Counted from the stretch's first letter, positions 42,597 to 51,952 are shown. The stretch is 64,000 nucleotides of DNA from Enterobacter asburiae (GCA_011754535.1 JAAQVN010000001.1:4526001-4590000), one strand, 5' to 3'. Numbers and translations are program-made. Notes: a model not told the origin generated them from the sequence alone.

Positions 42597-43177
42597 TACA
42601 TGGCGGCCTGGGTTCGGTTTTTCACCTCCAGCCGGCGAAAAAGCGCTTCCAGATGTGCTTTTACCGTGGCCGCACTGATGTTGAGATTGCGGCCAATCTC
42701 TTTGTTTGATTCACCCGCCGCCAGCAGCTTCAGAACCTCTCGCTGACGCTCGCTCAACGAGAGTAACGCCTGCGCTGACGATTGCTGGCTGACCCACTCG
42801 CCGGGAAAGCAGACCATCCCTCTCGACACGGAATCCAGCACGGCGGCAAACCGCTCAGGGTTGGCGTTACGGGGGATAATAGCCATCACGTTTCGCTGCA
42901 TGAGTTGCTCAACCCATCTGGTCTCTTTTTTTGCCAGAACCATCATCACCCGTACCGAAGGGAAGCGATGCATGATTTCGTCCAGGAAAGAACTCTCCTC
43001 ATCCTGAATTAAATTGCCGTCAATCATGACGATAGCAGACGGTGACGCGGATATTTGCGCCCATAAATCGTCTGCCTGACAAGTCCCCGTTATATTTATT
43101 TCAGGAATTAATTTCCGCAAACCGTGTATCGCTCCATGAATAAATATCGACTGCCTGTCAAACATGATTACTCGCAT
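42575..43177 (-). CDS. yhjB: LuxR-family transcriptional regulator YhjB
   Basis: 200-aa protein with a receiver-like N-terminal domain (VIMFDRQSIFIHG; MIDGN with Asp53) and a clear LuxR HTH (LSERQREVLKLLAAGESNKE, then NISAATVKAHLEALFRRLEV). It has the same length as E. coli YhjB and matches it closely in the HTH. The receiver lacks the usual Asp pair and the conserved Lys is not evident (IIPRNAN), so it may not be phosphorylated. The start at 43177 follows AGAGGGAGAAA. Target genes unknown; in E. coli it lies next to yhjC, here the SDR gene intervenes. Confidence 0.85.
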   Translation of the reverse strand: MRVIMFDRQSIFIHGAIHGLRKLIPEINITGTCQADDLWAQISASPSAIVMIDGNLIQDEESSFLDEIMHRFPSVRVMMVLAKKETRWVEQLMQRNVMAIIPRNANPERFAAVLDSVSRGMVCFPGEWVSQQSSAQALLSLSERQREVLKLLAAGESNKEIGRNLNISAATVKAHLEALFRRLEVKNRTQAAMYYTRATA

Positions 43178-43350
43178 CGTATTTCTCCCTCTGAGAATAG
43201 CGAAGGGGGATTCTACAGAGGCGCAATTTAAGAAAAAACTCAATGAATGCAGAGGTTACAAATCCGCCAGTGGTTTTTATATTTACCCGTATTTTGACAC
43301 ATCCATATTAAGGATTTCCTTAAGGGGTTCCCTCCCCTTAACATCAGACA

Positions 43351-44109
43351 TCACAGGAACATACCGCCTGACACTTCAATACGTTGCGCATTCATCCAGC
43401 CCAACCTGTCGCTGAGCAGGGCCGCAATAGCATCGCCGATATCGTCCGGCAGCCCCACCCGCCCCAGCGCCGTCTGCGACGCCAGCATCTGGTTAAGCTG
43501 CGCGTTGTCGCGCACGCGTCCCTCGCCAAAGTCGGTTTCGATCGCGCCTGGCGCGATAATATTGACGGAGATTCCGCGCGCCCCAAGCTCCTTCGCCTGA
43601 TAGCGGGTGAGCACTTCCATCGCCCCTTTCATGGCCGCATAGGTTCCTGAACCTGGCTGGGTAAAGCGGGCCAGTCCGCTGGAGACGTTGAGGATCCGCC
43701 CCCCGTCGTTAAGCAGGGGCAGCAGGCGCTGCGTCAGGAAGAAAGGCCCTTTGAAGTGAATGTTCAGCGCTTCATCAAACTGGGCTTCCGTCGTGTCGGT
43801 GTAGGGTGCGTATAAACCCGTCCCGGCGTTGTTCAATAAATAATCAAAGGTTTCACGCTGCCAGACGCTGCTCAGGATCTCCTGAAGCTGGTGAGCAAAA
43901 TTTTCGAAACTGGCAATATCACCGACGTTGAGCTGTAATGCCGCCGCCTTGACGCCTTTTCCCTGAATTTCGCGCACCACGTCCAGCGCTTCCTGCTGGC
44001 TACGATTGTAGGTCAGGATAATTCCCGTGCCGTCTGCCGCCAGCTTTAACGCAGCGTTTTTACCCAATCCACGGCTACCACCCGTCACTAATGCGATACG
44101 TTCAGTCAT
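43351..44109 (-). CDS. Short-chain dehydrogenase/reductase
   Basis: 252-aa Rossmann-fold SDR. NAD(P)-binding TGGSRGLG near residue 10, NNAG near 91, catalytic Ser in NVSSG and the YxxxK pair in GTYAAMKGAM are intact, with PGAIETDF after them. The substrate is unknown; it resembles 3-oxoacyl reductase-like enzymes. I chose the second of two adjacent ATG codons (44109) because GAGG is then 6 bases upstream. It is divergent from the LysR regulator yhjC with 119 bp between, the usual arrangement of a LysR protein and its target. Confidence 0.88.
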   Translation of the reverse strand: MTERIALVTGGSRGLGKNAALKLAADGTGIILTYNRSQQEALDVVREIQGKGVKAAALQLNVGDIASFENFAHQLQEILSSVWQRETFDYLLNNAGTGLYAPYTDTTEAQFDEALNIHFKGPFFLTQRLLPLLNDGGRILNVSSGLARFTQPGSGTYAAMKGAMEVLTRYQAKELGARGISVNIIAPGAIETDFGEGRVRDNAQLNQMLASQTALGRVGLPDDIGDAIAALLSDRLGWMNAQRIEVSGGMFL

Positions 44110-44228
44110 CATAAACCTCGTTTTGGCTGTTATGGAGATTGAGAAAGAGCTTATTAGGTGATAGAAGATCAATAAAGATGGGCAATAACGCTTCACTGTT
44201 TCAGTACAAACAACAATGAGCTTCATCT

Positions 44229-45128
44229 ATGGATAAAATTCACGCAATGCAGCTGTTTGTTCGCGTCGCGGAACTGGAGAGTTTTTCCCGCGCGGCAGAG
44301 ACATTAACGCTTCCGAAAGGCAGCGTTTCCCGGCAAATCCAGGCTCTGGAAAACCGGCTTGGCACCCAGCTACTGCACCGCACCACGCGCCGCGTCAGCC
44401 TGACGCAGGACGGCATGGTCTATTACGAACGGGCAAAAGATCTGCTGGCAAACCTGGATGAACTCGACGGTATGTTTCAGCACGATCCCTCCAGCATCAG
44501 CGGAAGGCTCCGCGTGGATATGCCCGTCGGCGTTGCTCGAAATGTCGTCATCCCCAAACTGCCTGCTTTTTTACAGCAGTATCCGGGTATCGAACTGGAG
44601 CTCAGCAGCAGCGATCGCCTGGTGGATGTGATCCGCGAAGGGTTTGATTGCGTCGTCCGCGTGGGTTCCCTGAAGGATTCAGGGCTGATTGCCCGTCCGC
44701 TGGGCAAGCTGTCGGTGATCAACTGTGCCAGCACGGATTATCTGGCGCGTTTTGGCTACCCCGACACGCTGGACGATTTAGGCTCGCACGCCGTGATTCA
44801 TTACGCCGCGATGCTGGGAAGTCGCCCTCAGGGCTTTGAATTTTATAACGGCAGCACGACGCAGTGGATAAAAACGGGCGGGGTGCTAACCGTAAACAGC
44901 ACGGAAACTTACCAGGCCGCCTGCCTTGCCGGGCTGGGGATCATTCAGGCCCCGCGCGTTGGGGTACGCGACCTGCTGCGCGCGAAGAAACTGATTGAGA
45001 TCCTCCCGCAGTATCGCGCGGAACCGATGCCTGTCTCCCTGATTTACCCCCACCGGCGCAACCTCTCTCGCCGGGTTCATCTGTTTATGGAGTGGCTAAC
45101 CGAACTCACAAAAGCTTACGTGGATTAG
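44229..45128 (+). CDS. yhjC: LysR-family regulator YhjC (RcdB-like)
   Basis: 299-aa LysR regulator. The N-terminal winged HTH (residues 1-60: MDKIHAMQLFVRVAELESFS and KGSVSRQIQALENRLGTQLL) is followed by the effector-binding domain (about 88-290). It aligns throughout with E. coli YhjC (RcdB), reported to act on csgD. It is divergent from the SDR gene, and 51 bp upstream of yhjD on the same strand. Since the neighbouring SDR is not in the E. coli arrangement, its local target may be that gene. Confidence 0.88.
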   Translation: MDKIHAMQLFVRVAELESFSRAAETLTLPKGSVSRQIQALENRLGTQLLHRTTRRVSLTQDGMVYYERAKDLLANLDELDGMFQHDPSSISGRLRVDMPVGVARNVVIPKLPAFLQQYPGIELELSSSDRLVDVIREGFDCVVRVGSLKDSGLIARPLGKLSVINCASTDYLARFGYPDTLDDLGSHAVIHYAAMLGSRPQGFEFYNGSTTQWIKTGGVLTVNSTETYQAACLAGLGIIQAPRVGVRDLLRAKKLIEILPQYRAEPMPVSLIYPHRRNLSRRVHLFMEWLTELTKAYVD

Positions 45129-45179
45129 TCGCAAGCTATAATTCAGTAACATCCAGCCAAACGAAAAAGGAAAAGACGC

Positions 45180-46205
45180 GTGACGCCGGAAAATAACCCG
45201 CAACGACCCACCCAACATTTAGATTATGAACCCATCAAGAAGATGGAAACCGAGCCAGAAGAGGCTAAAGCCCCCGGTACCGCCAGCAAGGCGCTGGGCA
45301 CCGTCACCAGCCTGGCGGAGAGAATTCAGCAGTTTCCCATGGTTGCGCATCTGATACGTGCGGCCGAACGCTTTAATGACCGCATGGGGAACCAGTTCGG
45401 TGCCGCGATCACCTATTTTTCGTTCCTGTCGATGATCCCCATCCTGATGGTGTCGTTTGCAGCGGCCGGTTTTGTGCTCGCGTCGCACCCGACGCTGCTG
45501 CAGGATATCTTCAATAAGATCCTGAATAACGTCAGTGATCCGACCCTCGCCACCACGCTGAAAAGCACGATTAACACCGCCGTTCAGCAGCGCACTACCG
45601 TCGGCATCGTCGGTTTGCTGATCGCCCTATATTCCGGCGTTAACTGGATGGGCAACCTCCGCGAGGCCATTCGCGCCCAGTCGCGCGACGTGTGGGAGCG
45701 CACGCCTCAGGATCAGGAGAAAATTTGGATTAAGTATTTCCGCGATTTTATTTCGCTGATTGGTCTGCTCGTCGCGCTGGTCGTGACGCTCTCGATCACC
45801 TCTGTTGCCGGTTCAGCACAGCAGATGATTATCTCTGCGCTCTATCTTGATTACATCGAATGGCTGAAGCCCGCCTGGCGCGGCATCGGGCTGGCGATTT
45901 CTATCTTCGCCAACTACCTGCTGTTCTTCTGGATTTTCTGGCGCTTGCCTCGCCATCGTCCGCGCAAGAAGGCGCTGCTCCGGGGCACGTTGATTGCGGC
46001 AATCGGCTTTGAGGTGATTAAGATCGTGATGACCTACACCCTGCCGTCGCTGGTGAAATCCCCCTCCGGCGCGGCGTTTGGCTCTGTGCTCGGACTGATG
46101 GCCTTCTTCTACTTCTTCGCCCGCCTGACCCTGTTCTGCGCGGCGTGGATTGCCACCGCCGAGTACAAAGGCGACACGCGGATGCCCGGAAAAACACACC
46201 GCTAA
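45180..46205 (+). CDS. yhjD: YhjD/YihY-family inner membrane protein
   Basis: 341-aa polytopic membrane protein of the YhjD/YihY (formerly RNase BN-like) family. A cytoplasmic charged N-terminus (about 1-75) is followed by about six hydrophobic segments, with the family's FGAAITYFSFLSMIPILM near residue 78 and SGAAFGSVLGLMAFFYFFARL near residue 295. E. coli YhjD is linked to lipid A/LPS precursor transport by suppressor genetics; the activity is not proven. The start is GTG at 45180, preceded by AAAAAGGAAAAG, and the protein then aligns with E. coli from its first residue. Confidence 0.92.
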   Translation: MTPENNPQRPTQHLDYEPIKKMETEPEEAKAPGTASKALGTVTSLAERIQQFPMVAHLIRAAERFNDRMGNQFGAAITYFSFLSMIPILMVSFAAAGFVLASHPTLLQDIFNKILNNVSDPTLATTLKSTINTAVQQRTTVGIVGLLIALYSGVNWMGNLREAIRAQSRDVWERTPQDQEKIWIKYFRDFISLIGLLVALVVTLSITSVAGSAQQMIISALYLDYIEWLKPAWRGIGLAISIFANYLLFFWIFWRLPRHRPRKKALLRGTLIAAIGFEVIKIVMTYTLPSLVKSPSGAAFGSVLGLMAFFYFFARLTLFCAAWIATAEYKGDTRMPGKTHR

Positions 46206-46213
46206 CTCCGCTC

Positions 46214-46235
46214 TCGGGCTGATATTTCAGCCCGA
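46214..46235 (+). terminator. Weak terminator-like hairpin after yhjD
   Basis: TCGGGCTG and CAGCCCGA pair around ATATTT, 9 bp after the stop. No T run follows, so termination may be Rho-assisted. Confidence 0.35.
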
Positions 46236-46465
46236 CTCATCATTTCAGCATATAAATCCAGTCCGTAACTTTTATTTAACCGAAAACCAGTTTTATCCAC
46301 CAATATTTAAAAACTGTGAAGCATTTCATGGAAGCATTTTGGCTGGCCTGAAAATTATCCGCTTTTTGTTGCTTTTATAACCAGAACGCGGCTTTGTTAC
46401 AGATTGAAATGTCGCTTTTGCTGTGCGTAATATGGCCTTTCGTTCGACAAAAATAAGAAAATATT

Positions 46466-47788
46466 ATGCAATCAACAGCCACAACACTCGACTCAGGTTC
46501 GGAACACGTCCCGGTAAACTCGCGCAATAAAGTTGTCGTCGCATCGCTAATTGGCACCGCCATTGAGTTCTTCGACTTTTACATTTACGCCACCGCGGCG
46601 GTTATCGTTTTCCCGCATATTTTCTTCCCGCAGGGAGACCCGACGGCGGCAACGCTACAGTCTCTGGCGACCTTTGCTATCGCGTTTGTGGCGCGTCCGA
46701 TTGGCTCTGCGCTGTTTGGACATTTTGGCGACCGCATTGGTCGTAAGGTCACCCTGGTGGCCTCGCTGCTGACGATGGGGATCTCCACCGTGGCGATTGG
46801 CCTGCTGCCGACCTACGAAACCATCGGCATTCTGGCGCCGGTTCTGCTGGCGCTGGCGCGCTTTGGTCAGGGTCTGGGGCTGGGCGGTGAATGGGGTGGC
46901 GCAGCGCTGCTGGCAACCGAGAACGCCCCGCCGCGTAAACGCGCGCTGTACGGTTCATTCCCGCAGCTTGGCGCGCCGATTGGCTTCTTCTTTGCCAACG
47001 GGACCTTCCTGCTGCTCTCCTGGCTGCTTACGGACGAACAGTTCATGAGCTGGGGCTGGCGTATTCCGTTTGTCTTCTCGGCGGTACTGGTGCTGATTGG
47101 CCTGTACGTCCGCGTTTCCCTGCATGAGACGCCGGTGTTTGCGAAAGTGGCTGCGGCGAAAAAACAGGTAAAAGTGCCGCTGGGCACCCTGCTGACCAAA
47201 CACCTCCGCGTAACCGTGCTTGGCACGTTTATCATGCTGGCGACCTACACGCTGTTCTACATCATGACGGTGTACTCCATGACCTACAGCACCGCCGCCG
47301 CGCCGGTAGGGCTGGGTCTGCCGCGTAATGAAGTGCTGTGGATGCTGATGATGGCGGTGATTGGGTTTGGCGTGATGGTACCGATTGCCGGCCTGCTGGC
47401 GGATAAATTCGGCCGTCGTGCGAGCATGATTACGATCACCACGCTGATCATTCTGTTTGCTCTGTTCGTCTTCCCGCCGCTGTTGAGTTCAGGTAACCCG
47501 GCGCTGGTGATGGCGTATCTGCTGATTGGCCTGAGCCTGATGGGGCTGACCTTCGGCCCGATGGGCGCACTGCTGCCGGAGCTGTTCCCGACGGAAGTGC
47601 GTTATACCGGCGCGTCGTTCTCCTATAACGTCTCCTCCATTCTGGGCGCGTCCGTGGCGCCGTATATCGCCACCTGGCTGCAGGCAAATTATGGTCTGTT
47701 CTACGTGGGGGTGTATCTGGCGGCCATGGCGGCGCTGACGCTGATTGCCCTGCTGCTGACGCACGAGACTAAGCATCAGGCGCTGTAA
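46466..47788 (+). CDS. yhjE: MFS transporter YhjE
   Basis: 440-aa major facilitator protein of the metabolite:H+ symporter group, twelve membrane segments. The loop 2-3 motif GHFGDRIGRKVTL near residue 82 and its counterpart GLLADKFGRRASM near residue 310 are present, along with GLGLGGEWGGAALLATENAP, typical of the ShiA/ProP/KgtP group. It is the orthologue of E. coli YhjE; the substrate is not established. The 260-bp upstream region holds its promoter; nothing else was seen there. An extragenic repeat follows the stop. Confidence 0.94.
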   Translation: MQSTATTLDSGSEHVPVNSRNKVVVASLIGTAIEFFDFYIYATAAVIVFPHIFFPQGDPTAATLQSLATFAIAFVARPIGSALFGHFGDRIGRKVTLVASLLTMGISTVAIGLLPTYETIGILAPVLLALARFGQGLGLGGEWGGAALLATENAPPRKRALYGSFPQLGAPIGFFFANGTFLLLSWLLTDEQFMSWGWRIPFVFSAVLVLIGLYVRVSLHETPVFAKVAAAKKQVKVPLGTLLTKHLRVTVLGTFIMLATYTLFYIMTVYSMTYSTAAAPVGLGLPRNEVLWMLMMAVIGFGVMVPIAGLLADKFGRRASMITITTLIILFALFVFPPLLSSGNPALVMAYLLIGLSLMGLTFGPMGALLPELFPTEVRYTGASFSYNVSSILGASVAPYIATWLQANYGLFYVGVYLAAMAALTLIALLLTHETKHQAL

Positions 47789-47801
47789 TTTATTGCGGCC
47801 T

Positions 47802-47840
47802 GATGCCCTCATCCCGACCCTCTCCCACAGGGAGAGGGAG
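47802..47840. repeat. CTCTCCC-ACA-GGGAGAG extragenic repeat, copy after yhjE
   Basis: GATGCCCTCATCCCGACCCT runs into CTCCCACAGGGAGAGGGA, between convergent yhjE and yhjG. Confidence 0.8.
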
Positions 47841-47848
47841 AAAGGGAG

Positions 47849-49891
47849 CTACTTCTTCATCTGCGACAAAATCGTCCGGCACTGATTCGCTTCGCCTTCT
47901 GACGGCGAGATCAACGCCAGCAGCGCGGCGGCCGGGGTGACCAGCGTCGCGAGGGCTGCGGCCACCGCGCCACGCGCAATCAGCGGCCCGGGCTTGACGC
48001 CCGCCTGCGGATTTTTAAAGGTCCCGCGCACGTAAAGCGGTGAGCGCAGAGTAATAATACGAATCCCCTTACTTTCCGGGTCAATGGTCAAATCCAGCTG
48101 CTCCGAGGCCATGCTGGCAGTACCGGTCACGTTAATCACCGCGTTTTCCGTGTCGAAGGCAAAAATCTGCGGACGCGCCACGCCGTTAACCAGATCCACA
48201 TTCGCCGCTGCGCAGTTCACCCGCACCTCATCATCGCCAAAGATTTGCCCGATGATAAAGTTACCGACGTTTAGCCCCAGGATCTCCATCAGGTTGCGGC
48301 TGACCAGCCCGTCGTTCATCAGCAGTTTCAGGTTACCGTTGCCGCTGCCCAGCAGCGCCGCCACGGAATTCCCCACCCCGCGAATGTCCGCATCGCCGTT
48401 CATTTCACCGAGGGTTTTCTGCATCAGCTCCACGTTCGGCATCAGCTCTTTCAGCTTCAATCGACGCGCCTGGATCTCCGCCCGTCCCTGCATCGGCTTC
48501 TTATCGCCTTCCAGGTGAATGTTGGAGGAAATTGTCCCGCCCGCCATGCCAAACTTCAGCGGCTGCAGGCGCAGATCGGCATTTTTCAGGATGATATGCG
48601 TCGACAGATCGCTCAGCGGAAGCGTGCTGCCATGCTCAATTTTACGCCCTTTGAAGCGCACATCCGCATCCATCACGTCCCATTTGTCGGTTTCAAAGCG
48701 ATCGTAAGGCAACACTTTACCCGCAGGCTGAACGTCCTTTTTGACCTCTTTTGATTTGGTGCCTTTTCCGGAATCCACGCCAATCAGCGGGCCAAGATCG
48801 GCCAGACGAAGCTGGCGAGATTCGACATCCCCTTCCAGTTTCGGCCGTGGTTTTCCGGTGGTGTAGGTCAGCGTGCCGTGGATATCGCTGTCGCCGATGC
48901 GGCCGTTGAAATCCCGGTAGTCAAAAACGGACGATTTTTCGGTGTCGATTTTGGCAACCAGATGCCCGTCCGTTTCGAACGGCGGGGTATCCGGCAGCAG
49001 TACGCCGGTCAGTTCATACAATTCACCCAGCGAGTCACCGGCAAACTTGAGCTGGAGGTCGACGCCCCCCATGTTCATCGGGTCGTTAACCGTGCCCACG
49101 AACGCCACGCGCGTGTTCCCCGAGCGGAAATCCGCCTGCACCGGGAACGGCGTGCCTTCGCTCCTAAGCGCCAGCATGCCGCCGATTTTCCCTTGCCCGG
49201 TCAGCGGCTGGCCGTTGTAGCGCCCTTTTGCCGTCAGGCCGAAGACATAGTCACCCGCTTTGGCGCTATCGTCTTTCGCTTTGTTGCCCGTGACTTCGCT
49301 AAACGGCAGCGGTTTGCCCAGCGGATCGACCAGGATCTCCACGTCCGCCTTGCTGACCTTATCGTAGATGGCGATCCGCCCGCGATCGAAAAGAATATTG
49401 TCGAGACGGAATGACCATGATGAGGGTTGAGCATTCGGATCCTTTTCACCGTCGCTGGCAAGGTTAAACGTCCAGTTATTGTTTTTTTCAGAGAGGCGGA
49501 TCAAGCGCGCATCGGGCTGCTGGAGCTTGATCCACGGCAGATAGACGGTTTTGGTCAGCAGCGCTAACGGTGCCAGCGTGGCCTCCACGCGCGGCAGATG
49601 GATCATGGTTACTTCGGGGATATCCGGCGGGTTGCCGAGAATGATGTCGTCGGCGTGGACGTGGGGCCAGGGGATCCAGCTTCGCCAGCCGGTCTCCTCT
49701 TTCTGACGCTCCCATACCACACCCAGATCGCCTCGGATGGCGAAGGGACGGTTCAGCTCAGCGGAGACTTTCTGGTTGATGGTCGGCTTAAGGCGGTTCC
49801 AGTCAAACGTCGCGATAATGACGACGACGATTGCGATCAACAACAAGAAAATCCCTGTAGTCCAGGAAATGACCCTGGTTGTTTTTGTCAT
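47849..49891 (-). CDS. yhjG: AsmA-family protein YhjG
   Basis: 680-aa protein with one N-terminal membrane anchor (about 12-31) and a large periplasmic beta-rich body, as in the AsmA family of bridge-like envelope proteins. Family features include FDWNRLKPTINQKVSAELNR just after the anchor and, in the C-terminal AsmA part (about 400-620), QGRAEIQARRLKLKELMP and GSGNGNLKLLMNDGLVSRNL. It is orthologous to E. coli YhjG. AsmA-like proteins are implicated in phospholipid transport to the outer membrane; for this member the role is unproven. ATG at 49891 follows AAAGGGG. Confidence 0.92.
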   Translation of the reverse strand: MTKTTRVISWTTGIFLLLIAIVVVIIATFDWNRLKPTINQKVSAELNRPFAIRGDLGVVWERQKEETGWRSWIPWPHVHADDIILGNPPDIPEVTMIHLPRVEATLAPLALLTKTVYLPWIKLQQPDARLIRLSEKNNNWTFNLASDGEKDPNAQPSSWSFRLDNILFDRGRIAIYDKVSKADVEILVDPLGKPLPFSEVTGNKAKDDSAKAGDYVFGLTAKGRYNGQPLTGQGKIGGMLALRSEGTPFPVQADFRSGNTRVAFVGTVNDPMNMGGVDLQLKFAGDSLGELYELTGVLLPDTPPFETDGHLVAKIDTEKSSVFDYRDFNGRIGDSDIHGTLTYTTGKPRPKLEGDVESRQLRLADLGPLIGVDSGKGTKSKEVKKDVQPAGKVLPYDRFETDKWDVMDADVRFKGRKIEHGSTLPLSDLSTHIILKNADLRLQPLKFGMAGGTISSNIHLEGDKKPMQGRAEIQARRLKLKELMPNVELMQKTLGEMNGDADIRGVGNSVAALLGSGNGNLKLLMNDGLVSRNLMEILGLNVGNFIIGQIFGDDEVRVNCAAANVDLVNGVARPQIFAFDTENAVINVTGTASMASEQLDLTIDPESKGIRIITLRSPLYVRGTFKNPQAGVKPGPLIARGAVAAALATLVTPAAALLALISPSEGEANQCRTILSQMKK

Positions 49892-49956
49892 TGTTATCCC
49901 CTTTCCTGATGACCTGTCCTGTAAAACTATAGTCCAGACAAAGGGAAGCGGGGTTA

Positions 49957-50730
49957 TCAGAGGGTCGTTCTGACGCTTTCGAGGAGATCCATCGGCACGG
50001 GGCGAGAGAGGAAATAGCCTTGCGCCGCCGCTGCGGGAGAGTTTTGCACGTCACGCCACTCTTCCAGCGTTTCCACGCCTTCAACGATCACGCCCTGGCA
50101 ATAGCGATTCATCAGCTGCAATAACAGCGTAAACAGATTCCGTCCTTCCGGGGTCTGGCGCAGCATGATGAACAGATCGCGGGCCACCTTGATGTAGTCA
50201 TAGCGAACTTCGCTGAGGGCCGAGAAGTTCGCCATACCGGTGCCAAAGTCATCCAGCCACAGCGGACCAAATTCACACATCGACGCAAAAGAGGAATCCT
50301 GCGGCAGGCGAACATGCTCCACCAGCTCAAAGCGCAGCCACGGCAGAGTGGCGATCAGCTCCTGCAGTTTCGCGTTCTGACGCAGCGCCAGCAGGGTCGG
50401 GCCGTCCACGTTAACCGAGGCGAGGATAGTATGCTGCTCGAAAAAGGCCTGTTTTGTCGCCAGCATACGGAGCTGCTCTTCCAGCACGTCCAGACGCTGG
50501 CGAACGGCAACTTCGGCAAAATAGCGATCCGGCGCGATACGCTGGGAAGGGTTTGACGGGTGCGTGACGACAGTCAAAACTTCAATTGCCATCAGTCGAC
50601 CGTCCGTTCGGTAGATCGGCTGATACGTGTACGCACGCTCGCATTGCAGCCAGTAGCGATGCTCCTGCAAGTTCTCAATACTTGCCTCAGGCGTAGTGCT
50701 CAGCCGCTGGATAACCTGCTCTGACTTCAT
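49957..50730 (-). CDS. pdeH: c-di-GMP phosphodiesterase PdeH (YhjH)
   Basis: 257-aa stand-alone EAL-domain enzyme that hydrolyses c-di-GMP to pGpG and keeps flagella running by preventing YcgR action. The EAL position reads AIEVL near residue 47, with SVNVDG, ELVEHV, LWLDDFGTGMANF and VIVEGVET as the further metal- and substrate-binding motifs. It aligns over its full length with E. coli YhjH. A textbook sigma-28 promoter lies upstream, so it is expected to be made with late flagellar genes. It is divergent from kdgK. Confidence 0.95.
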   Translation of the reverse strand: MKSEQVIQRLSTTPEASIENLQEHRYWLQCERAYTYQPIYRTDGRLMAIEVLTVVTHPSNPSQRIAPDRYFAEVAVRQRLDVLEEQLRMLATKQAFFEQHTILASVNVDGPTLLALRQNAKLQELIATLPWLRFELVEHVRLPQDSSFASMCEFGPLWLDDFGTGMANFSALSEVRYDYIKVARDLFIMLRQTPEGRNLFTLLLQLMNRYCQGVIVEGVETLEEWRDVQNSPAAAAQGYFLSRPVPMDLLESVRTTL

Positions 50731-50777
50731 TTCAGATGTCCTGTTGTTGGGATGGCCTTTCTGGACTCGTCACTGGG

Positions 50778-50804
50778 TTATCGGCGCGATAATTGAGAAC
50801 TTTA
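50778..50804 (-). promoter_or_regulatory. Sigma-28 (FliA) promoter of pdeH
   Basis: On the minus strand TAAAGTTC, 11 bases, GCCGATAA. This differs from the consensus TAAAGTTT-N11-GCCGATAA at a single base. It ends 48 bp before the pdeH start. Confidence 0.88.
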
Positions 50805-50876
50805 TGTTCAATTCACCGTGAAAATGAAATTAAGATGACAGAAATTTGCCGGAACACGCGCTGGCTCAAATAAAAT

Positions 50877-50895
50877 AATGGAACGTCGTTTTAAT
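50877..50895. promoter_or_regulatory. KdgR-like operator upstream of kdgK
   Basis: AATGGAACGTCGTTTTAAT matches AATGAAACATTGTTTCATT, the KdgR-box consensus as I recall it, at 14 of 19 positions, 65 bp before the start codon. KdgR is the known repressor of kdgK in E. coli. Confidence 0.65.
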
Positions 50896-50959
50896 ATAGT
50901 TGACCATCTAATTCACTCAGCGCACACTGCTGAAAATTCTTCTGTTCAGGTTCATGACT

Positions 50960-51889
50960 ATGTCCAAAAAAATTGCCGTGATTGGCGAATGTATGATTGA
51001 GCTGTCACAAAAAGGCGCGGAAGTCAGCCGCGGATTTGGTGGCGATACGTTAAACACGTCCGTTTACATTGCCCGTCAGGTTGCGCCTGAAGCACTCGCC
51101 GTGAACTACGTCACCGCTCTTGGTACGGACAGCTTCAGCCAGCAGATGCTGGAAGCCTGGCAAAGTGAACATGTTGAAACGTCGCTGATCCAGCGTATGG
51201 AAAACCGCCTGCCTGGGCTGTATTACATCGAAACCGACAGCACCGGCGAACGCACGTTTTATTACTGGCGTAACGAAGCCGCGGCCAAATTCTGGCTGGA
51301 GAGCGATGCTGCCGCAGCCATCTGCGAAGAGCTGGCGACGTTTGACTATCTCTATCTGAGCGGGATCAGCCTGGCGATTTTAAGCCCGGCCAGCCGCGAA
51401 AAGCTTCTCTCGCTGCTGCGCGAATGCCGCGCCAACGGCGGGAAGGTGATTTTCGATAACAACTACCGCCCGCGCCTGTGGGCCAGCCGCGAAGAGACGC
51501 AGCAGGTTTATCAGCAGATGCTTCAGTGCACGGACATCGCCTTCCTGACGCTCGACGATGAAGACGCCCTGTGGGGTGAGAAGCCAGTCGATGACGTGAT
51601 TGCCCGTACGCACGCAGCAGGCGTGAGCGAAGTGGTGATTAAGCGTGGTGCGGAGTCGTGCCTGGTCGCGATTGCGGGTGAAACGGTGGTTGAGGTCCCT
51701 GCGGTGAAGCTGCCCAAAGAGAAAGTGATTGATACCACCGCAGCGGGGGATTCCTTCAGCGCGGGTTACCTGGCGGTACGCCTGACGGGTGGAGCGCCGG
51801 AAGCGGCGGCACAGCGTGGGCACCTGACGGCCAGCACCGTGATTCAGTATCGCGGGGCGATTATTCCGCGCGAGGCGATGCCTGTTTAA
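50960..51889 (+). CDS. kdgK: 2-dehydro-3-deoxygluconokinase
   Basis: 309-aa cytoplasmic PfkB-family sugar kinase that phosphorylates KDG to KDPG, feeding the Entner-Doudoroff pathway from pectin and hexuronate breakdown. Ribokinase signature 1 RGFGGDTLNTSVYIARQ near residue 24 and signature 2 DTTAAGDSFSAGYLA near residue 255 with the catalytic Asp are present. Start chosen at 50960 (MSKKIAVIGECM), as in E. coli, 9 bases after AGG; an ATG six bases earlier is also possible. It is single, divergent from pdeH, with a KdgR-like box upstream. Confidence 0.95.
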   Translation: MSKKIAVIGECMIELSQKGAEVSRGFGGDTLNTSVYIARQVAPEALAVNYVTALGTDSFSQQMLEAWQSEHVETSLIQRMENRLPGLYYIETDSTGERTFYYWRNEAAAKFWLESDAAAAICEELATFDYLYLSGISLAILSPASREKLLSLLRECRANGGKVIFDNNYRPRLWASREETQQVYQQMLQCTDIAFLTLDDEDALWGEKPVDDVIARTHAAGVSEVVIKRGAESCLVAIAGETVVEVPAVKLPKEKVIDTTAAGDSFSAGYLAVRLTGGAPEAAAQRGHLTASTVIQYRGAIIPREAMPV

Positions 51890-51902
51890 GTAAGGTGCGG
51901 GC

Positions 51903-51941
51903 TGATGTCCTCACCCTAACCCTCTCCCACAGGGAGAGGGA
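51903..51941. repeat. CTCTCCC-ACA-GGGAGAG extragenic repeat, copy after kdgK
   Basis: GATGTCCTCACCCTAACCCT runs into CTCCCACAGGGAGAGGGA, between convergent kdgK and yhjJ. Confidence 0.8.
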
Positions 51942-51952
51942 ATGTTCAGGCA

